38,585 nt of DNA from a virus: the IMG/VR virus record IMGVR_UViG_3300005096_000525, positions 1-38,585 of that record; one strand, 5' to 3'. The position numbers and the translations under genes were made by a program. The notes beneath the pieces were generated by a model. The model was not told the DNA's origin, did no database searches, and worked only from the letters and a program-made list of their open reading frames with translations. Of the stretch, positions 9,059 to 16,470 are shown one piece after another. Position 1 is the stretch's first letter; the number at the start of each line of letters is the position of its first letter.

Positions 9059-9142
9059 ATGTCAGACGACCTCAAGCAACGCGCCTTCACCTCAGCCTGG
9101 ATCTGCACCGGCTGCCTACTCGCACTCCTGTTCCTGCTATGA
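9059..9142 (+). CDS. Very small hydrophobic peptide (27 aa) before the ligase
   Basis: ATG 9059 to TGA 9140-9142 encodes 27 residues. A short polar head (MSDDLKQRAFTSA) is followed by a hydrophobic tail (WICTGCLLALLFLL). Its stop overlaps the ligase ATG (ATGA, 9139-9142), and the ligase has no visible ribosome site, so the peptide may couple ligase translation. No clear Shine-Dalgarno precedes ATG 9059. It resembles the other two micro-genes in this operon in design but not in sequence. Confidence 0.45.
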   Translation: MSDDLKQRAFTSAWICTGCLLALLFLL

Positions 9143-10047
9143 CCTACATCACCAAGCCCATGCTCGCAGGTAAAGCTCCCGAGGATCTCTCGCAGCTCAC
9201 CTACCCACTCTTCGCGTCTCCCAAGCTCGATGGCATCCGCTGCGTCATGCGTGAGGGCCAAGCCTTGACGCGCACGTTCAAGCCGATCCCGAACCTCCAC
9301 ATCCGCTCTGCACTTGAGGCGCATCTACCTGACGGCTTCGACGGCGAGCTGTTGCAGAGAGATTGGACCAAGCCCTTCAACGAGACGTCGGGCATGGTCC
9401 GACGCTCGACAGGTGAGCCCGACTTCAGCTTCGCGGCCTTCGACCTGTTGACCGAAGACGGACCCGATCAGGCGTTCGAGCGCCGCTATGCAGAGCTGGA
9501 GCGCGCGGTGTTCGAGCTGACTGGAGGAAACGCCGGTGACTGGCTCTTCCGCGTGCGTCAGTGGAAGATCGTCAGCGTGCAGGAGCTCGTTGAGTTGCAT
9601 GCACACTTCCTGGCCAAGGGCTTCGAGGGCACGATGATTCGTAGCCCCGGCAGTCCCTACAAGTTCGGCCGCGCCACGACCCGGTCTGAGTGGCTGCTCA
9701 AGCTCAAGAACTGGGCGGACGAGGAGGCGGAGGTCATCGGCTTCGAGGAGCAGATGCGCAACGACAACATCGCGCACATAGACGCGCTCGGGCACACCAA
9801 GCGCACGACGCACCTCATCAACAAGACAGGCAAGGGCACGCTCGGCGCACTGCGCTGCCGCTTCCCTGACGGCGCCGAGTTCGGCCTTGGTACTGGGATG
9901 GACGACGCCATGAAGCAAGAGGTCTGGGACAACCAGTACAAGTACATCGGCCAGCAAGTGAAGATCAAGCACCAGCCCGACCCCGGAGGCCGCCAGCCTG
10001 GCCAGGCCCCGCGCATTCCCGTCTTCCTTGGCTGGAGGTTCGAGTAA
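9139..10047 (+). CDS. ATP-dependent DNA ligase
   Basis: This 302-aa enzyme would seal nicks in replicating phage DNA. Nucleotidyltransferase motifs are visible. Motif I is KLDG (29-32, adenylated Lys29), motif III FDGEL (67-71), motif IIIa FAAFDL (98-103), motif IV EGTMIR (163-168), and motif V WLLKLK (185-190) with Lys188 and Lys190. Length and spacing fit small T7-type ligases with an OB domain in the last ~110 residues. ATG 9139 is set by the overlap with the upstream micro-gene. The stop overlaps the next start (TAATG). Confidence 0.93.
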   Translation: MTYITKPMLAGKAPEDLSQLTYPLFASPKLDGIRCVMREGQALTRTFKPIPNLHIRSALEAHLPDGFDGELLQRDWTKPFNETSGMVRRSTGEPDFSFAAFDLLTEDGPDQAFERRYAELERAVFELTGGNAGDWLFRVRQWKIVSVQELVELHAHFLAKGFEGTMIRSPGSPYKFGRATTRSEWLLKLKNWADEEAEVIGFEEQMRNDNIAHIDALGHTKRTTHLINKTGKGTLGALRCRFPDGAEFGLGTGMDDAMKQEVWDNQYKYIGQQVKIKHQPDPGGRQPGQAPRIPVFLGWRFE

Positions 10048-10199
10048 TGGAGTTCTTGAACTGGGCCACTGAGAACGAGGCCATGTTCGTCTTCCTGCTC
10101 GGTGTGGCGTTCGTGTTCTACAACACGACCCTGCGAGCACTCATCACAATCTTCGGCCGCACTCCGGGCGGCATCATCAAGCCCAAGACTAAGTCATGA
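10047..10199 (+). CDS. Small single-span membrane protein (50 aa) before the polymerase
   Basis: ATG 10047 to TGA 10197-10199 encodes 50 residues. A short N-terminal helix (MEFLNWATENEA) is followed by a hydrophobic span (~13-25, MFVFLLGVAFVFY) and a second moderately hydrophobic stretch (LRALITIFG). The tail is basic (KPKTKS), giving a predicted cytoplasmic C-terminus. A strong GGAGG lies about 8 bases upstream, inside the ligase gene. The gene overlaps both neighbours (TAATG and ATGA). No family recognised. Translation is well supported by the ribosome site. Confidence 0.7.
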   Translation: MEFLNWATENEAMFVFLLGVAFVFYNTTLRALITIFGRTPGGIIKPKTKS

Positions 10200-12511
10200 A
10201 CGTACTCGCCTTCGACACTGAGACATTCCTCATCGGCCCCGGCGCCGTCGCCCCCAAGATGGTCTGTGTGACCGTTGCCAACGAGGACGGGCGCATGCTC
10301 GTGGCGAACGGCGACGACACCTGCGTGGACTTCCTGAAGACGCTCTTCGAGCCCGGCCACATCCTCGTCGGCCACAACGTGGCGTACGATCTCGGAGTCA
10401 TTGTCGGCACCTACCCTGAGCTGGAGCAGATGGTGTGGGACAAGCTCCTCTCCGGAGAGATCACCGACACCAAGCTGCGAGAGCAACTGCTGAACCTCAG
10501 CACGCACGGCAAGCTCGACATGGTGCGGCTGCCGGACGGCTCGACCGAGAAGCTCAGCTACTCGCTCGCGACGTTGGAGACCCTCTACCTCGGCATCGAC
10601 CGCTCGGCGATGAAAGAGGGCGATGACGTGTGGCGCCTGAACTACCACACGCTCGACGGCTGGAAGAGCAAGGACTATCCGGGGGAGGCGCGCGAGTACG
10701 CCGAGGACGACGCCGAGGGAACGTACCGGGTCTACATGGCGCAAGAGGCGCGCAAGCGCACGGACAAAGGCCCGGCCTCGCTCGACACGGAGTTCTTCCA
10801 CACGGCTGCCGACTTCTCCCTGTTCCTCATGACCATCCGTGGGATGAAGGTGGACCCCGCGGAGGTCGAGAAGGCCAAGGCGTTGATCGCGCACGAGCTG
10901 AGTCCTGAGAAGCTCGGCCCCCTCTACGACTGCGGCATCCTGCGCCGCGGTGAGCCTGCGCAGCCCTACGTGCGCTCGATCAAGAAGGCGCTCGAACTCA
11001 TGGAGATCGACGAGGTGCCGGAGGACTGGGCTCCCTTTCAAGAGCTCCTCGAAGCGAACGGGATCAAATTCAAGGCAGCCGTTGAGTCGTCGAAGGACAT
11101 GAAGGTGCTCAAGGGCTTGGTCGAGGCAATCTCGATCGAGCATGGCATCGAGATCAAGCAGACCAAGAAGGGCGCTACCTGCACCGACAGCGAGGTGGTT
11201 GCCGACCTGGCTGAGGTGGACGTGCGCATGGAGGCGTACGAGCATCGGCAGTCGTTGCAGAAGCTCGTGACTACGGAGATCCCTCGCATGCAGTGGGAGG
11301 GTGAGACGGCCGACGTCGTCCACTTCCCGTTCCGTGCGCTGCTGGAGACAGGACGCACGTCGAGCTTCGCCAACCGGCTCTACCCGAGCGCCAACGGGCA
11401 AAACCTCTTCCCTCTCATCCGCCCGTGCTACAGAGCCCGCGACGGCATGGTGCTGATCTCGATCGACTACTCCACGTTGGAGCTCGGCGCCGTTGGGCAG
11501 ACCATGCTCGACCTGTTCGGCAAGTCGGTGCACGCCGACCGCATCAACGCGGGCGACGACCTGCACGCCTTCCTGGCTGCGCGCATGGCCTACGAGCTGG
11601 ACGCGGACTTCCGTGCGACGTGCGACGAGGCCAACCTGACCACCGGAGACGAGCTGTACGAGGCGTTCATGTCCTTGAAGGGCCATCCGTCCATGAAGGA
11701 GGTGGCGCTGCCTGACGGCTCCACAGGCAGCTTCTTCAAGTGGTGGCGCAAGTTCGCCAAGCCTGTCGGGCTCGGCTACCCTGGCGGGCTCGGTGCGGTG
11801 ACGTTCATCGGCCTGGCCAAGAAGGGCTACGGCGTGAACCTGATGGACATCGCCGACAGTATGGAGTTCGAGGTCACGCCCGCCCTGCTGAAGCAAGCGA
11901 CGAGAGCCTACGGCATCGCCTCCGACGACTTCGAGTGGACGCCCAAGACCAAGGCTCTCGCGCTGGCGATGAAGCTGAAGGACATCTGGCTCGACACGTT
12001 CGAGATGCGTGGGTACTACACGCATGTCCAGGCGAACATGAAGGACCCGCGCAACGGCGTCATCGGTGAGCGTGAGGAGGACGATGGGCAGACGAAGCCG
12101 ATCCAAGGCTTCTGCTACACCAGCCCGCTCGGCATGCACCGCGCAGGGTGCTCCTACACCGCGTGCTGCAACGGCAAGTCGATGCAGACGCCCAGTGCGG
12201 AAGGCGCCAAGCTCGCGGTCATCCGCGTGATGATGGAGTCCCGCATCGGGTCACTCCTCGCGCGCTTCTTCGGGCTCGACTTCATCCATGACGAGATCCT
12301 CGGCGAGGCGCCGGAAGAGATCGCGGCCGAGGTGGCCGAGGAAGTGGGCGAGCTCATGGAGGAAGCGATGCGCGCCATCCTCCCGGACGTCAACATCAAG
12401 ACCGAGAAGGTGCTCATGCGGAAGTGGGACAAGTACGCCGACCCGACCTTCGACGAGGACGGCAAGCTCGTGGTCACTGAGCCCGAACCTGCTACCCCTA
12501 TCGCGTCCTGA
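10196..12511 (+). CDS. Family A DNA polymerase with 3'-5' exonuclease domain
   Basis: This 771-aa protein is probably the replicative polymerase. The N-terminal exonuclease domain begins with DTE (7-9), and HNVAYDLG (~59-66) matches the second exonuclease motif. In the polymerase half, motif A is DYSTLEL (424-430). Motif B is the variant RKFAKPVGLGYPGG (~517-530). Motif C is HDE (698-700). These place it in the PolI/T7-like family. The Pro and Leu in motif B differ from the common AKxxNFGxxYG form, so this is a divergent subgroup. The start overlaps the upstream gene (ATGA). The gene ends the first operon. Confidence 0.93.
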   Translation: MNVLAFDTETFLIGPGAVAPKMVCVTVANEDGRMLVANGDDTCVDFLKTLFEPGHILVGHNVAYDLGVIVGTYPELEQMVWDKLLSGEITDTKLREQLLNLSTHGKLDMVRLPDGSTEKLSYSLATLETLYLGIDRSAMKEGDDVWRLNYHTLDGWKSKDYPGEAREYAEDDAEGTYRVYMAQEARKRTDKGPASLDTEFFHTAADFSLFLMTIRGMKVDPAEVEKAKALIAHELSPEKLGPLYDCGILRRGEPAQPYVRSIKKALELMEIDEVPEDWAPFQELLEANGIKFKAAVESSKDMKVLKGLVEAISIEHGIEIKQTKKGATCTDSEVVADLAEVDVRMEAYEHRQSLQKLVTTEIPRMQWEGETADVVHFPFRALLETGRTSSFANRLYPSANGQNLFPLIRPCYRARDGMVLISIDYSTLELGAVGQTMLDLFGKSVHADRINAGDDLHAFLAARMAYELDADFRATCDEANLTTGDELYEAFMSLKGHPSMKEVALPDGSTGSFFKWWRKFAKPVGLGYPGGLGAVTFIGLAKKGYGVNLMDIADSMEFEVTPALLKQATRAYGIASDDFEWTPKTKALALAMKLKDIWLDTFEMRGYYTHVQANMKDPRNGVIGEREEDDGQTKPIQGFCYTSPLGMHRAGCSYTACCNGKSMQTPSAEGAKLAVIRVMMESRIGSLLARFFGLDFIHDEILGEAPEEIAAEVAEEVGELMEEAMRAILPDVNIKTEKVLMRKWDKYADPTFDEDGKLVVTEPEPATPIAS

Positions 12512-12675
12512 ACTTTCACAGGATTCACTACACCTGAGCCCTGCACAGTGCTACTATCACTGTGCGCGACAGCAGAGACGGCCAACACACAGACCCAAGT
12601 GGCGACAGTCTCCCCCGGCGCGCAGCGAATAGGTTAGCTCCTCAACGTCGAGTGCAGGCGATGTTGAGTTGAGCT
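12512..12675 (+). other. Non-coding stretch with two hairpins between polymerase and terminator
   Basis: There is no credible gene here. GCACAGTG (12543-12550) pairs perfectly with 12558-12565 around a 7-nt loop. CTCAACGTC (12641-12649) pairs with GATGTTGAG (12660-12668) with one G-T wobble, and AGCTC/GAGCT (12636-12640 / 12671-12675) extends that helix. They may shape the polymerase mRNA 3' end. Confidence 0.5.
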
Positions 12676-12717
12676 GGGAGGCCGATCCTTGGCGAGGGGA
12701 TCGGCCTCCCCCTTTTT
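12676..12717 (+). terminator. Strong intrinsic terminator
   Basis: A perfect 13-bp stem (12676-12688 with 12698-12710, GGGAGGCCGATCC arm) has a 9-nt loop and is followed by CC and five T (12713-12717). This is a classical Rho-independent terminator closing the replication operon that ends with the DNA polymerase. Confidence 0.92.
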
Positions 12718-12728
12718 ACCCGGACCGT

Positions 12729-12756
12729 TTGACTCTCGACGAGTTCGGGGTACATT
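12729..12756 (+). promoter_or_regulatory. Sigma70-like promoter
   Basis: TTGACT (12729-12734) matches 5 of 6 -35 bases and TACATT (12751-12756) matches 4 of 6 -10 bases, with a 16-bp spacer. It lies 12 bases after the terminator's T-run. The predicted start is near 12763, exactly where the structured RNA begins. It would drive the leader RNA and the 12910-14331 genes. Confidence 0.55.
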
Positions 12757-12762
12757 GAATGT

Positions 12763-12884
12763 GCAGCAGAAGGTGCGATGTCCGCGGGCACAGTGGATGT
12801 GAGGGCACCGATAGGTCGAGAGAGGGTGAGTGCAATACCCTGTAACTCGCGCGGGGTGAGGTTCGAGTCCCACACCTCTGCTGC
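12763..12884 (+). ncRNA. Candidate structured leader RNA with a tRNA-like T arm
   Basis: GCAGCAG-A-AGGT (12763-12774) pairs with ACCTCTGCTGC (12874-12884), an 11-bp closing helix with one bulged A. Just inside its 3' strand, GGTTCGAGTCC (12860-12870) is an exact match to the tRNA T-loop/B-box consensus. Its stem is 5 bp, GTG-A-GG paired with CCCAC (12856-12873), again with one bulged A. A central hairpin pairs CGAG/CTCG (12817-12820 / 12846-12849) and AGGGT/ACCCT (12823-12827 / 12837-12841). The 122-nt length and missing canonical D and anticodon arms argue against an ordinary tRNA. The position between promoter and gene suggests a leader, riboswitch-like element or tRNA mimic. Confidence 0.42.
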
Positions 12885-12909
12885 TCTCCATCAACCAACC
12901 AGAGCGACC

Positions 12910-13296
12910 ATGACTGACGCAATCACGAAAGACTCCGGCACCCGTCGAACATTCTCCACTGGCTCTGTACGCGACGGCGCGACAGGCAAGGGGCGCTTCG
13001 ACCTCCTCTCTCCCATCGCGCTCTTCCGTGACGCGAAGCTCTACGAGCGTGGCGCGATCAAGTACGAGGCGCGCAACTGGGAGAAGGGGCAGCCCCTGTC
13101 TGTCTTCCTCGACTGCGCCATGCGCCACCTGACGAAGCACCTTATGGGCTACCGTGACGAAGACCATCTGGCTGCGGCCCGCTGGAACATCGCAGGCATC
13201 ATGCACGTCGAGCACCAGATCGAGCGCGGCAACCTGCCAGCCGAACTGAACGACCTCCCGAACTACCTCACTGAAGAAGAACGCACCGAAGGGTGA
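12910..13296 (+). CDS. dATP/dGTP diphosphohydrolase-like (DUF5664, MazZ-like) protein
   Basis: This 128-aa protein matches the phage family whose N-terminal domain is described as dATP/dGTP diphosphohydrolase. The signatures are GRFDLLSPIALFRDA (28-42), the Gly-x3-KY-x3-NW-x-KG pattern (48-60), RHL followed by DEDHLAAARWN (72-93) and a terminal amphipathic helix. Such all-alpha NTP pyrophosphohydrolases cut (d)NTPs to monophosphates and change the dNTP pool. A longer frame from 12778 exists, but it would run through the structured RNA, so ATG 12910 is chosen. The stop overlaps a possible GTG start of the next gene. The exact substrate is inferred from family. Confidence 0.72.
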   Translation: MTDAITKDSGTRRTFSTGSVRDGATGKGRFDLLSPIALFRDAKLYERGAIKYEARNWEKGQPLSVFLDCAMRHLTKHLMGYRDEDHLAAARWNIAGIMHVEHQIERGNLPAELNDLPNYLTEEERTEG

Positions 13297-13301
13297 CCAT
13301 C

Positions 13302-13706
13302 ATGCACATCTACCTCGCTGGCCCTATGAGGGGCAAGGCCCTGCACAACTTCCCGGCCTTCATGGAGGCCGCCATCCACCTCCGCGACCTTTCACACTTC
13401 GTGCACAACCCCGCCGAGAAAGACCTGAGCGTTGGATTCAACCCGTCGCTGCCGTGTGACCACCCCGACAACGTGGACGTGTTCTCGCTGAAGGAAGCCT
13501 TCGAGTGGGACTTCGCCGCGATCATGAATTCCGAAGCCGTCGTGCTCCTGCCTGGTTGGCGGGCCTCGAAGGGCACGCAAGCCGAAGTGGTCCTCGCCCT
13601 TGCGATAGAGCGCTCCATCTGGGAGCTGAAACGCAAGGAGGACTCGGAGGAGCTCTACATCGAGCGCATGTTCGATACCGTCTACGATGTCAACTTCAGC
13701 TACTAG
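13302..13706 (+). CDS. Nucleoside 2-deoxyribosyltransferase-like (DUF4406) protein
   Basis: This 134-aa protein opens with MHIYLAGPMRG followed by NFPAF, the nucleotide-binding start of DUF4406/deoxyribosyltransferase-like proteins. The central EAFEWDFAAIMNSEAVVLLPGW stretch (~65-86) and GTQAE (91-95, Glu95 a candidate catalytic residue) fit the fold. Such proteins exchange or hydrolyse bases of deoxynucleosides or bind nucleotides. The frame can also start at GTG 13293. ATG 13302 is preferred because AAGGGTG lies about 7 bases upstream and the family usually starts at this Met. It pairs with the upstream diphosphohydrolase in nucleotide metabolism. Confidence 0.7.
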   Translation: MHIYLAGPMRGKALHNFPAFMEAAIHLRDLSHFVHNPAEKDLSVGFNPSLPCDHPDNVDVFSLKEAFEWDFAAIMNSEAVVLLPGWRASKGTQAEVVLALAIERSIWELKRKEDSEELYIERMFDTVYDVNFSY

Positions 13707-14331
13707 CACGTTGGCGCTGGGCATCGACCCGGACACCAAGAGCACCGGCTGGGCGCTCCTCGAACGGAGGGGCTCCGAGATCGAGATCCTCAACGTCGGC
13801 ATCGTGCGGGCCAAGGGGCGGCTGGCATCCGACCGGACTGCCATTATGGCAGCCGAATTGGATCTTAGCATGTGCCAATACCGTCTAGGCATCCAGCGTG
13901 ACCAGCTTGACATCGTGGCCATCGAATTCATGCACCTGCGCCCCTCACACACGGAGAAGAACCCGAACTCGATCCTGGCGGTGCAAGCCATCGCAGGTAT
14001 GTGTGTGAGCGCAACTCTCAGCCTGCGTGCGGATCACCTCCTGACTCCGACCCCAACCGAGTGGAAGGGGACCATGGAGAAGAAGAACAAGCAGGCCTGG
14101 ATCCTACGCAAGTACGGCCTCGACGCCGAGCTCCGATACATCCACTCGGCCGCTTTCCCGGGTGGTGAGTTCGTCCCCGGCGCGGGGAAGTTGCTGAAAT
14201 CCATGCGGACGCATGTCATCGACGCAATCGGCATAGCGGCCTGGGCCCTAGATCCCTACGGCCCGCTGTTCAAGCGTGAGCTGGACGCGAAGGCTAGAGC
14301 TCGAACACGGCTACGTCGATCGGTGGGTTGA
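13687..14331 (+). CDS. RuvC-like Holliday junction resolvase
   Basis: This 214-aa RNase H-fold nuclease probably resolves replication or recombination junctions before packaging. LGIDPDTKSTGWALLE (11-26) holds Asp14, the first metal ligand, and DIVAIEF (75-81) holds Glu80. Near the C-terminus HVIDAIGIAAWAL (176-188) gives His176 and Asp179. The layout matches bacterial RuvC and phage homologues. It overlaps the preceding gene by 20 bases. Its last 38 bases overlap the convergent minus-strand gene, and no terminator is visible there. Confidence 0.85.
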   Translation: MSTSATSTLALGIDPDTKSTGWALLERRGSEIEILNVGIVRAKGRLASDRTAIMAAELDLSMCQYRLGIQRDQLDIVAIEFMHLRPSHTEKNPNSILAVQAIAGMCVSATLSLRADHLLTPTPTEWKGTMEKKNKQAWILRKYGLDAELRYIHSAAFPGGEFVPGAGKLLKSMRTHVIDAIGIAAWALDPYGPLFKRELDAKARARTRLRRSVG

Positions 14332-14866
14332 GCAAGTCGTCATCTTCGAGCTGACGGCGCACGAACGCGCCGAACGCCGAGAGGATCGCCTGGCTCGCAC
14401 GTCGGCTCGCGTTGCGCATGCCGACCTCGAAGAACGGGTGAGGGTCAGCGGGCCCCACGCGCTTGACCGCGATGAGCCTGCCGGAGTCCAGCAACCTGCG
14501 GAACTCGCCCTTGCCCAAGCGCAGCGGACGCACGTCTGAGACGCGCCTCGGGTAGTCGGTACCTCCGACGGTCCGCGGGTCCTCCTTCGGGTCCGCGTAG
14601 AAGACCATGAAGCGGCCAGGCTTCGCCTCGAATGAGATCGGCCCACGCCCGTCGTGGTAGTAGAGCGCCCAGTAGAACTCCGTCTGGACGGCCAGATCGA
14701 CCGCCTCCTCGCTCTCGGAGAGAAAGATGATGTCCAGGTCGTTCCTGATCGCGCGTGCTCTGTTGGAGTCCTGAGCGAGCACCAGCAGGTTCTGGCGTGC
14801 CTGCTCTCGGGCGGCCTCTGCTAGGAGGCGCCCGATGTCACGCATGAGTTCGAGCTCGCCTGCCAT
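14294..14866 (-). CDS. Putative neck/tail-completion protein (HK97 gp10-like), tentative
   Basis: This 190-aa protein is read leftwards and abuts the portal stop (TAA directly followed by ATG), so the two are co-transcribed. The first 45 residues form a charged helix, the middle has FYWALYYHDGRGP, and near the end VGPADPHPFFEVGM (~142-155) precedes a helix. A basic virion protein with an aromatic centre and a PFF-type C-terminal motif resembles HK97 gp10-like neck proteins, but this is not secure. There is no ribosome site, so translational coupling to portal is likely. The gene converges on the resolvase with a 38-base overlap. Confidence 0.6.
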   Translation of the reverse strand: MAGELELMRDIGRLLAEAAREQARQNLLVLAQDSNRARAIRNDLDIIFLSESEEAVDLAVQTEFYWALYYHDGRGPISFEAKPGRFMVFYADPKEDPRTVGGTDYPRRVSDVRPLRLGKGEFRRLLDSGRLIAVKRVGPADPHPFFEVGMRNASRRASQAILSAFGAFVRRQLEDDDLLNPPIDVAVFEL

Positions 14867-16321
14867 TTAGGCAGTCTCGGCCGCGAGCCAGGCCATGAAG
14901 CTGCGGGCGGTCTCGGGCGACCACTCGCCTTTCGCGATGGCCTTCTTGAGACCTTGGTTCAGGTCGCGGCCCTCGCGCGCCGCGTCGGGTAGCTCCTGAC
15001 GCATGCCCTGCATCGTGCTCATGGGCGCGAGCTTCTGCATGGCCTCAGCGATCTCATCCACCACCGTCTGGAAGGCAAAGTCCTTCTTGCCGAGGCCGAG
15101 GCCGCCGTTGAATGCCGCATTGCCGAGGGTGCACCCGAGCGCGCTCTCGAAGATGGCCTGCTTGGGGCCGATCACCAGGCCCTGGAATGCCACGATGGCC
15201 GAGCTCGCCTCGTTCATCGCGCCCATCCGGCCGGGGATCAGGATCTGAGCCAGGCTCGGGGGCACACGGTGTGCGCTGACGATCGACATCGACAGCGCTT
15301 GGATCATGTTCTGGAAGAACTCACCATCGATGGCCGCGTCCATCGCGAGCTTCTCCAGTTGGACGGTGATGTCCTGGTTCGCGATGTTGAGCGCGATCGA
15401 CTTCGAGGAGTTGCCCGCGCCGATCTGCGCCTTCATCGAATCGGTGACCTTCTTCCAGTCCTCCTTCTTCAGACGCGCGCCGAGGATGAAGAGCATGAAC
15501 TCCGGCACACCTCTGTTCTGGTGGAAGTCGAACTGGTGTTGCACCATCGACTGGGCCAGCTCGACGTAGGCGATGGCCGCGAGCCAGTTGGGCACACCAT
15601 AAAAGCGCGACAGGCTCGACGGCTCCATGAAGTGGATCAGTTCGGAGGTCACGTCCGGCTTGACGGCCGGGTGACGGTCGAAGAAGCCCTTGGGCCCAGT
15701 GAGGTCACCGAACTTCGAGAAGCGCCGGTCCACCCCACCTGTGCTCGTGCGGCTGCCGCGATCGAACACTTGGAAGTGCATCTGGTAGCGTGCGTTCTCG
15801 ATGTGGATCCACACGTCACGCGACGGCATCCAGTGGAGACCAACGATGGGAGAGTTCGCCTTGGTTGGATCTTCGCGGATGACTTCCAGGTAGGCGTTGC
15901 CTGTGTTCTCCAGATCCTCCCCGAGTTGCAGCAGCGTGTGCTGCCATGAGATCGCGCAGAGGGGGTCGAGCTTGTCGGAGACGGTCTCCTTCTCGTGGCC
16001 GAGTCCGACCATGCTCACCTTCTTCGCGTCGATGCACGCGGAGTGGTGAGGGTTCATCGCCTTGAACTCTGCTGCTCGGTTGAGTGCGAACGGGTGCGCC
16101 TTTCGTCCGGCTGCGACGCCTTGACGCGACGTCTCTTCGAGCCCGACGTTCTTGGCCATCATGGCCTCGTGCATGCCCTCGTCTTCGTCGCCCACTTTCG
16201 GATAGAGGTCGTGACCTCGGCGGAACAGCTCGACCATCTGTGCCTCGGCCTGACGGCGTGCACGGGGTTGCCTGACTTGGGATTTGGCGGGGCGCTTCGT
16301 GCGCGCGGGTGCTTCTGACAT
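14867..16321 (-). CDS. Phage portal protein (HK97/PBSX type)
   Basis: The 484-aa protein forms the dodecameric portal at the head vertex through which DNA is packaged and ejected. Recognisable parts are a basic N-terminal tail (to ~30) and EDLENTGNAYLEVIR (~135-149). HFMEPSSLSRFYGVPNWL is followed by a long stem helix and HQFDFHQNRGVPEF. RVPPSLAQILIPGRM (the clip/crown junction region) is near 350. Order and length fit PBSX/HK97-like portals. A GGAG lies 8 bases before the ATG on the minus strand. It is unusual in pointing away from all other head genes. Confidence 0.85.
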   Translation of the reverse strand: MSEAPARTKRPAKSQVRQPRARRQAEAQMVELFRRGHDLYPKVGDEDEGMHEAMMAKNVGLEETSRQGVAAGRKAHPFALNRAAEFKAMNPHHSACIDAKKVSMVGLGHEKETVSDKLDPLCAISWQHTLLQLGEDLENTGNAYLEVIREDPTKANSPIVGLHWMPSRDVWIHIENARYQMHFQVFDRGSRTSTGGVDRRFSKFGDLTGPKGFFDRHPAVKPDVTSELIHFMEPSSLSRFYGVPNWLAAIAYVELAQSMVQHQFDFHQNRGVPEFMLFILGARLKKEDWKKVTDSMKAQIGAGNSSKSIALNIANQDITVQLEKLAMDAAIDGEFFQNMIQALSMSIVSAHRVPPSLAQILIPGRMGAMNEASSAIVAFQGLVIGPKQAIFESALGCTLGNAAFNGGLGLGKKDFAFQTVVDEIAEAMQKLAPMSTMQGMRQELPDAAREGRDLNQGLKKAIAKGEWSPETARSFMAWLAAETA

Positions 16322-16384
16322 CGGGGGCTCCAGGGATCCGCGGTGGCCGAAAAGACGGCTCGCGTAGGGTTTCTGGGGTAGGAT

Positions 16385-16400
16385 CTGATAGGGGTATCAG
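16385..16400. promoter_or_regulatory. Operator-like inverted repeat CTGATA-GGGG-TATCAG
   Basis: A perfect 6-bp inverted repeat with a 4-bp spacer lies 64-79 bases upstream of the portal start on its strand. The symmetry and position suit a dimeric regulator, although no regulator gene is visible in the window. Confidence 0.4.
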
Positions 16401-16447
16401 TTCCGGCACTTTTTCTCAAGAAAGGCGCTGATGCACCTCCACTTCCA

Positions 16448-16470
16448 GGTAGTGTACCACTGTCGCGACA
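16448..16470. promoter_or_regulatory. Two adjacent palindromes upstream of the protease gene
   Basis: GGTA-GTG-TACC (16448-16458) is followed after two bases by the perfect 10-bp palindrome TGTCGCGACA (16461-16470). They lie about 40-60 bases upstream of the TTG start and could be a tandem operator or a processing signal. Confidence 0.4.

Noticed and set aside
10118-12139. 673-aa open frame antisense to the DNA polymerase
   Set aside because: It mirrors a strongly supported polymerase gene in GC-rich DNA, where antisense frames stay open by codon bias; no ribosome site or family motif.
12765-12890. Canonical tRNA gene
   Set aside because: The T-loop box is perfect, but no U33-containing 7-nt anticodon loop, no D arm and a length of about 120 nt; kept only as a tRNA-like RNA.
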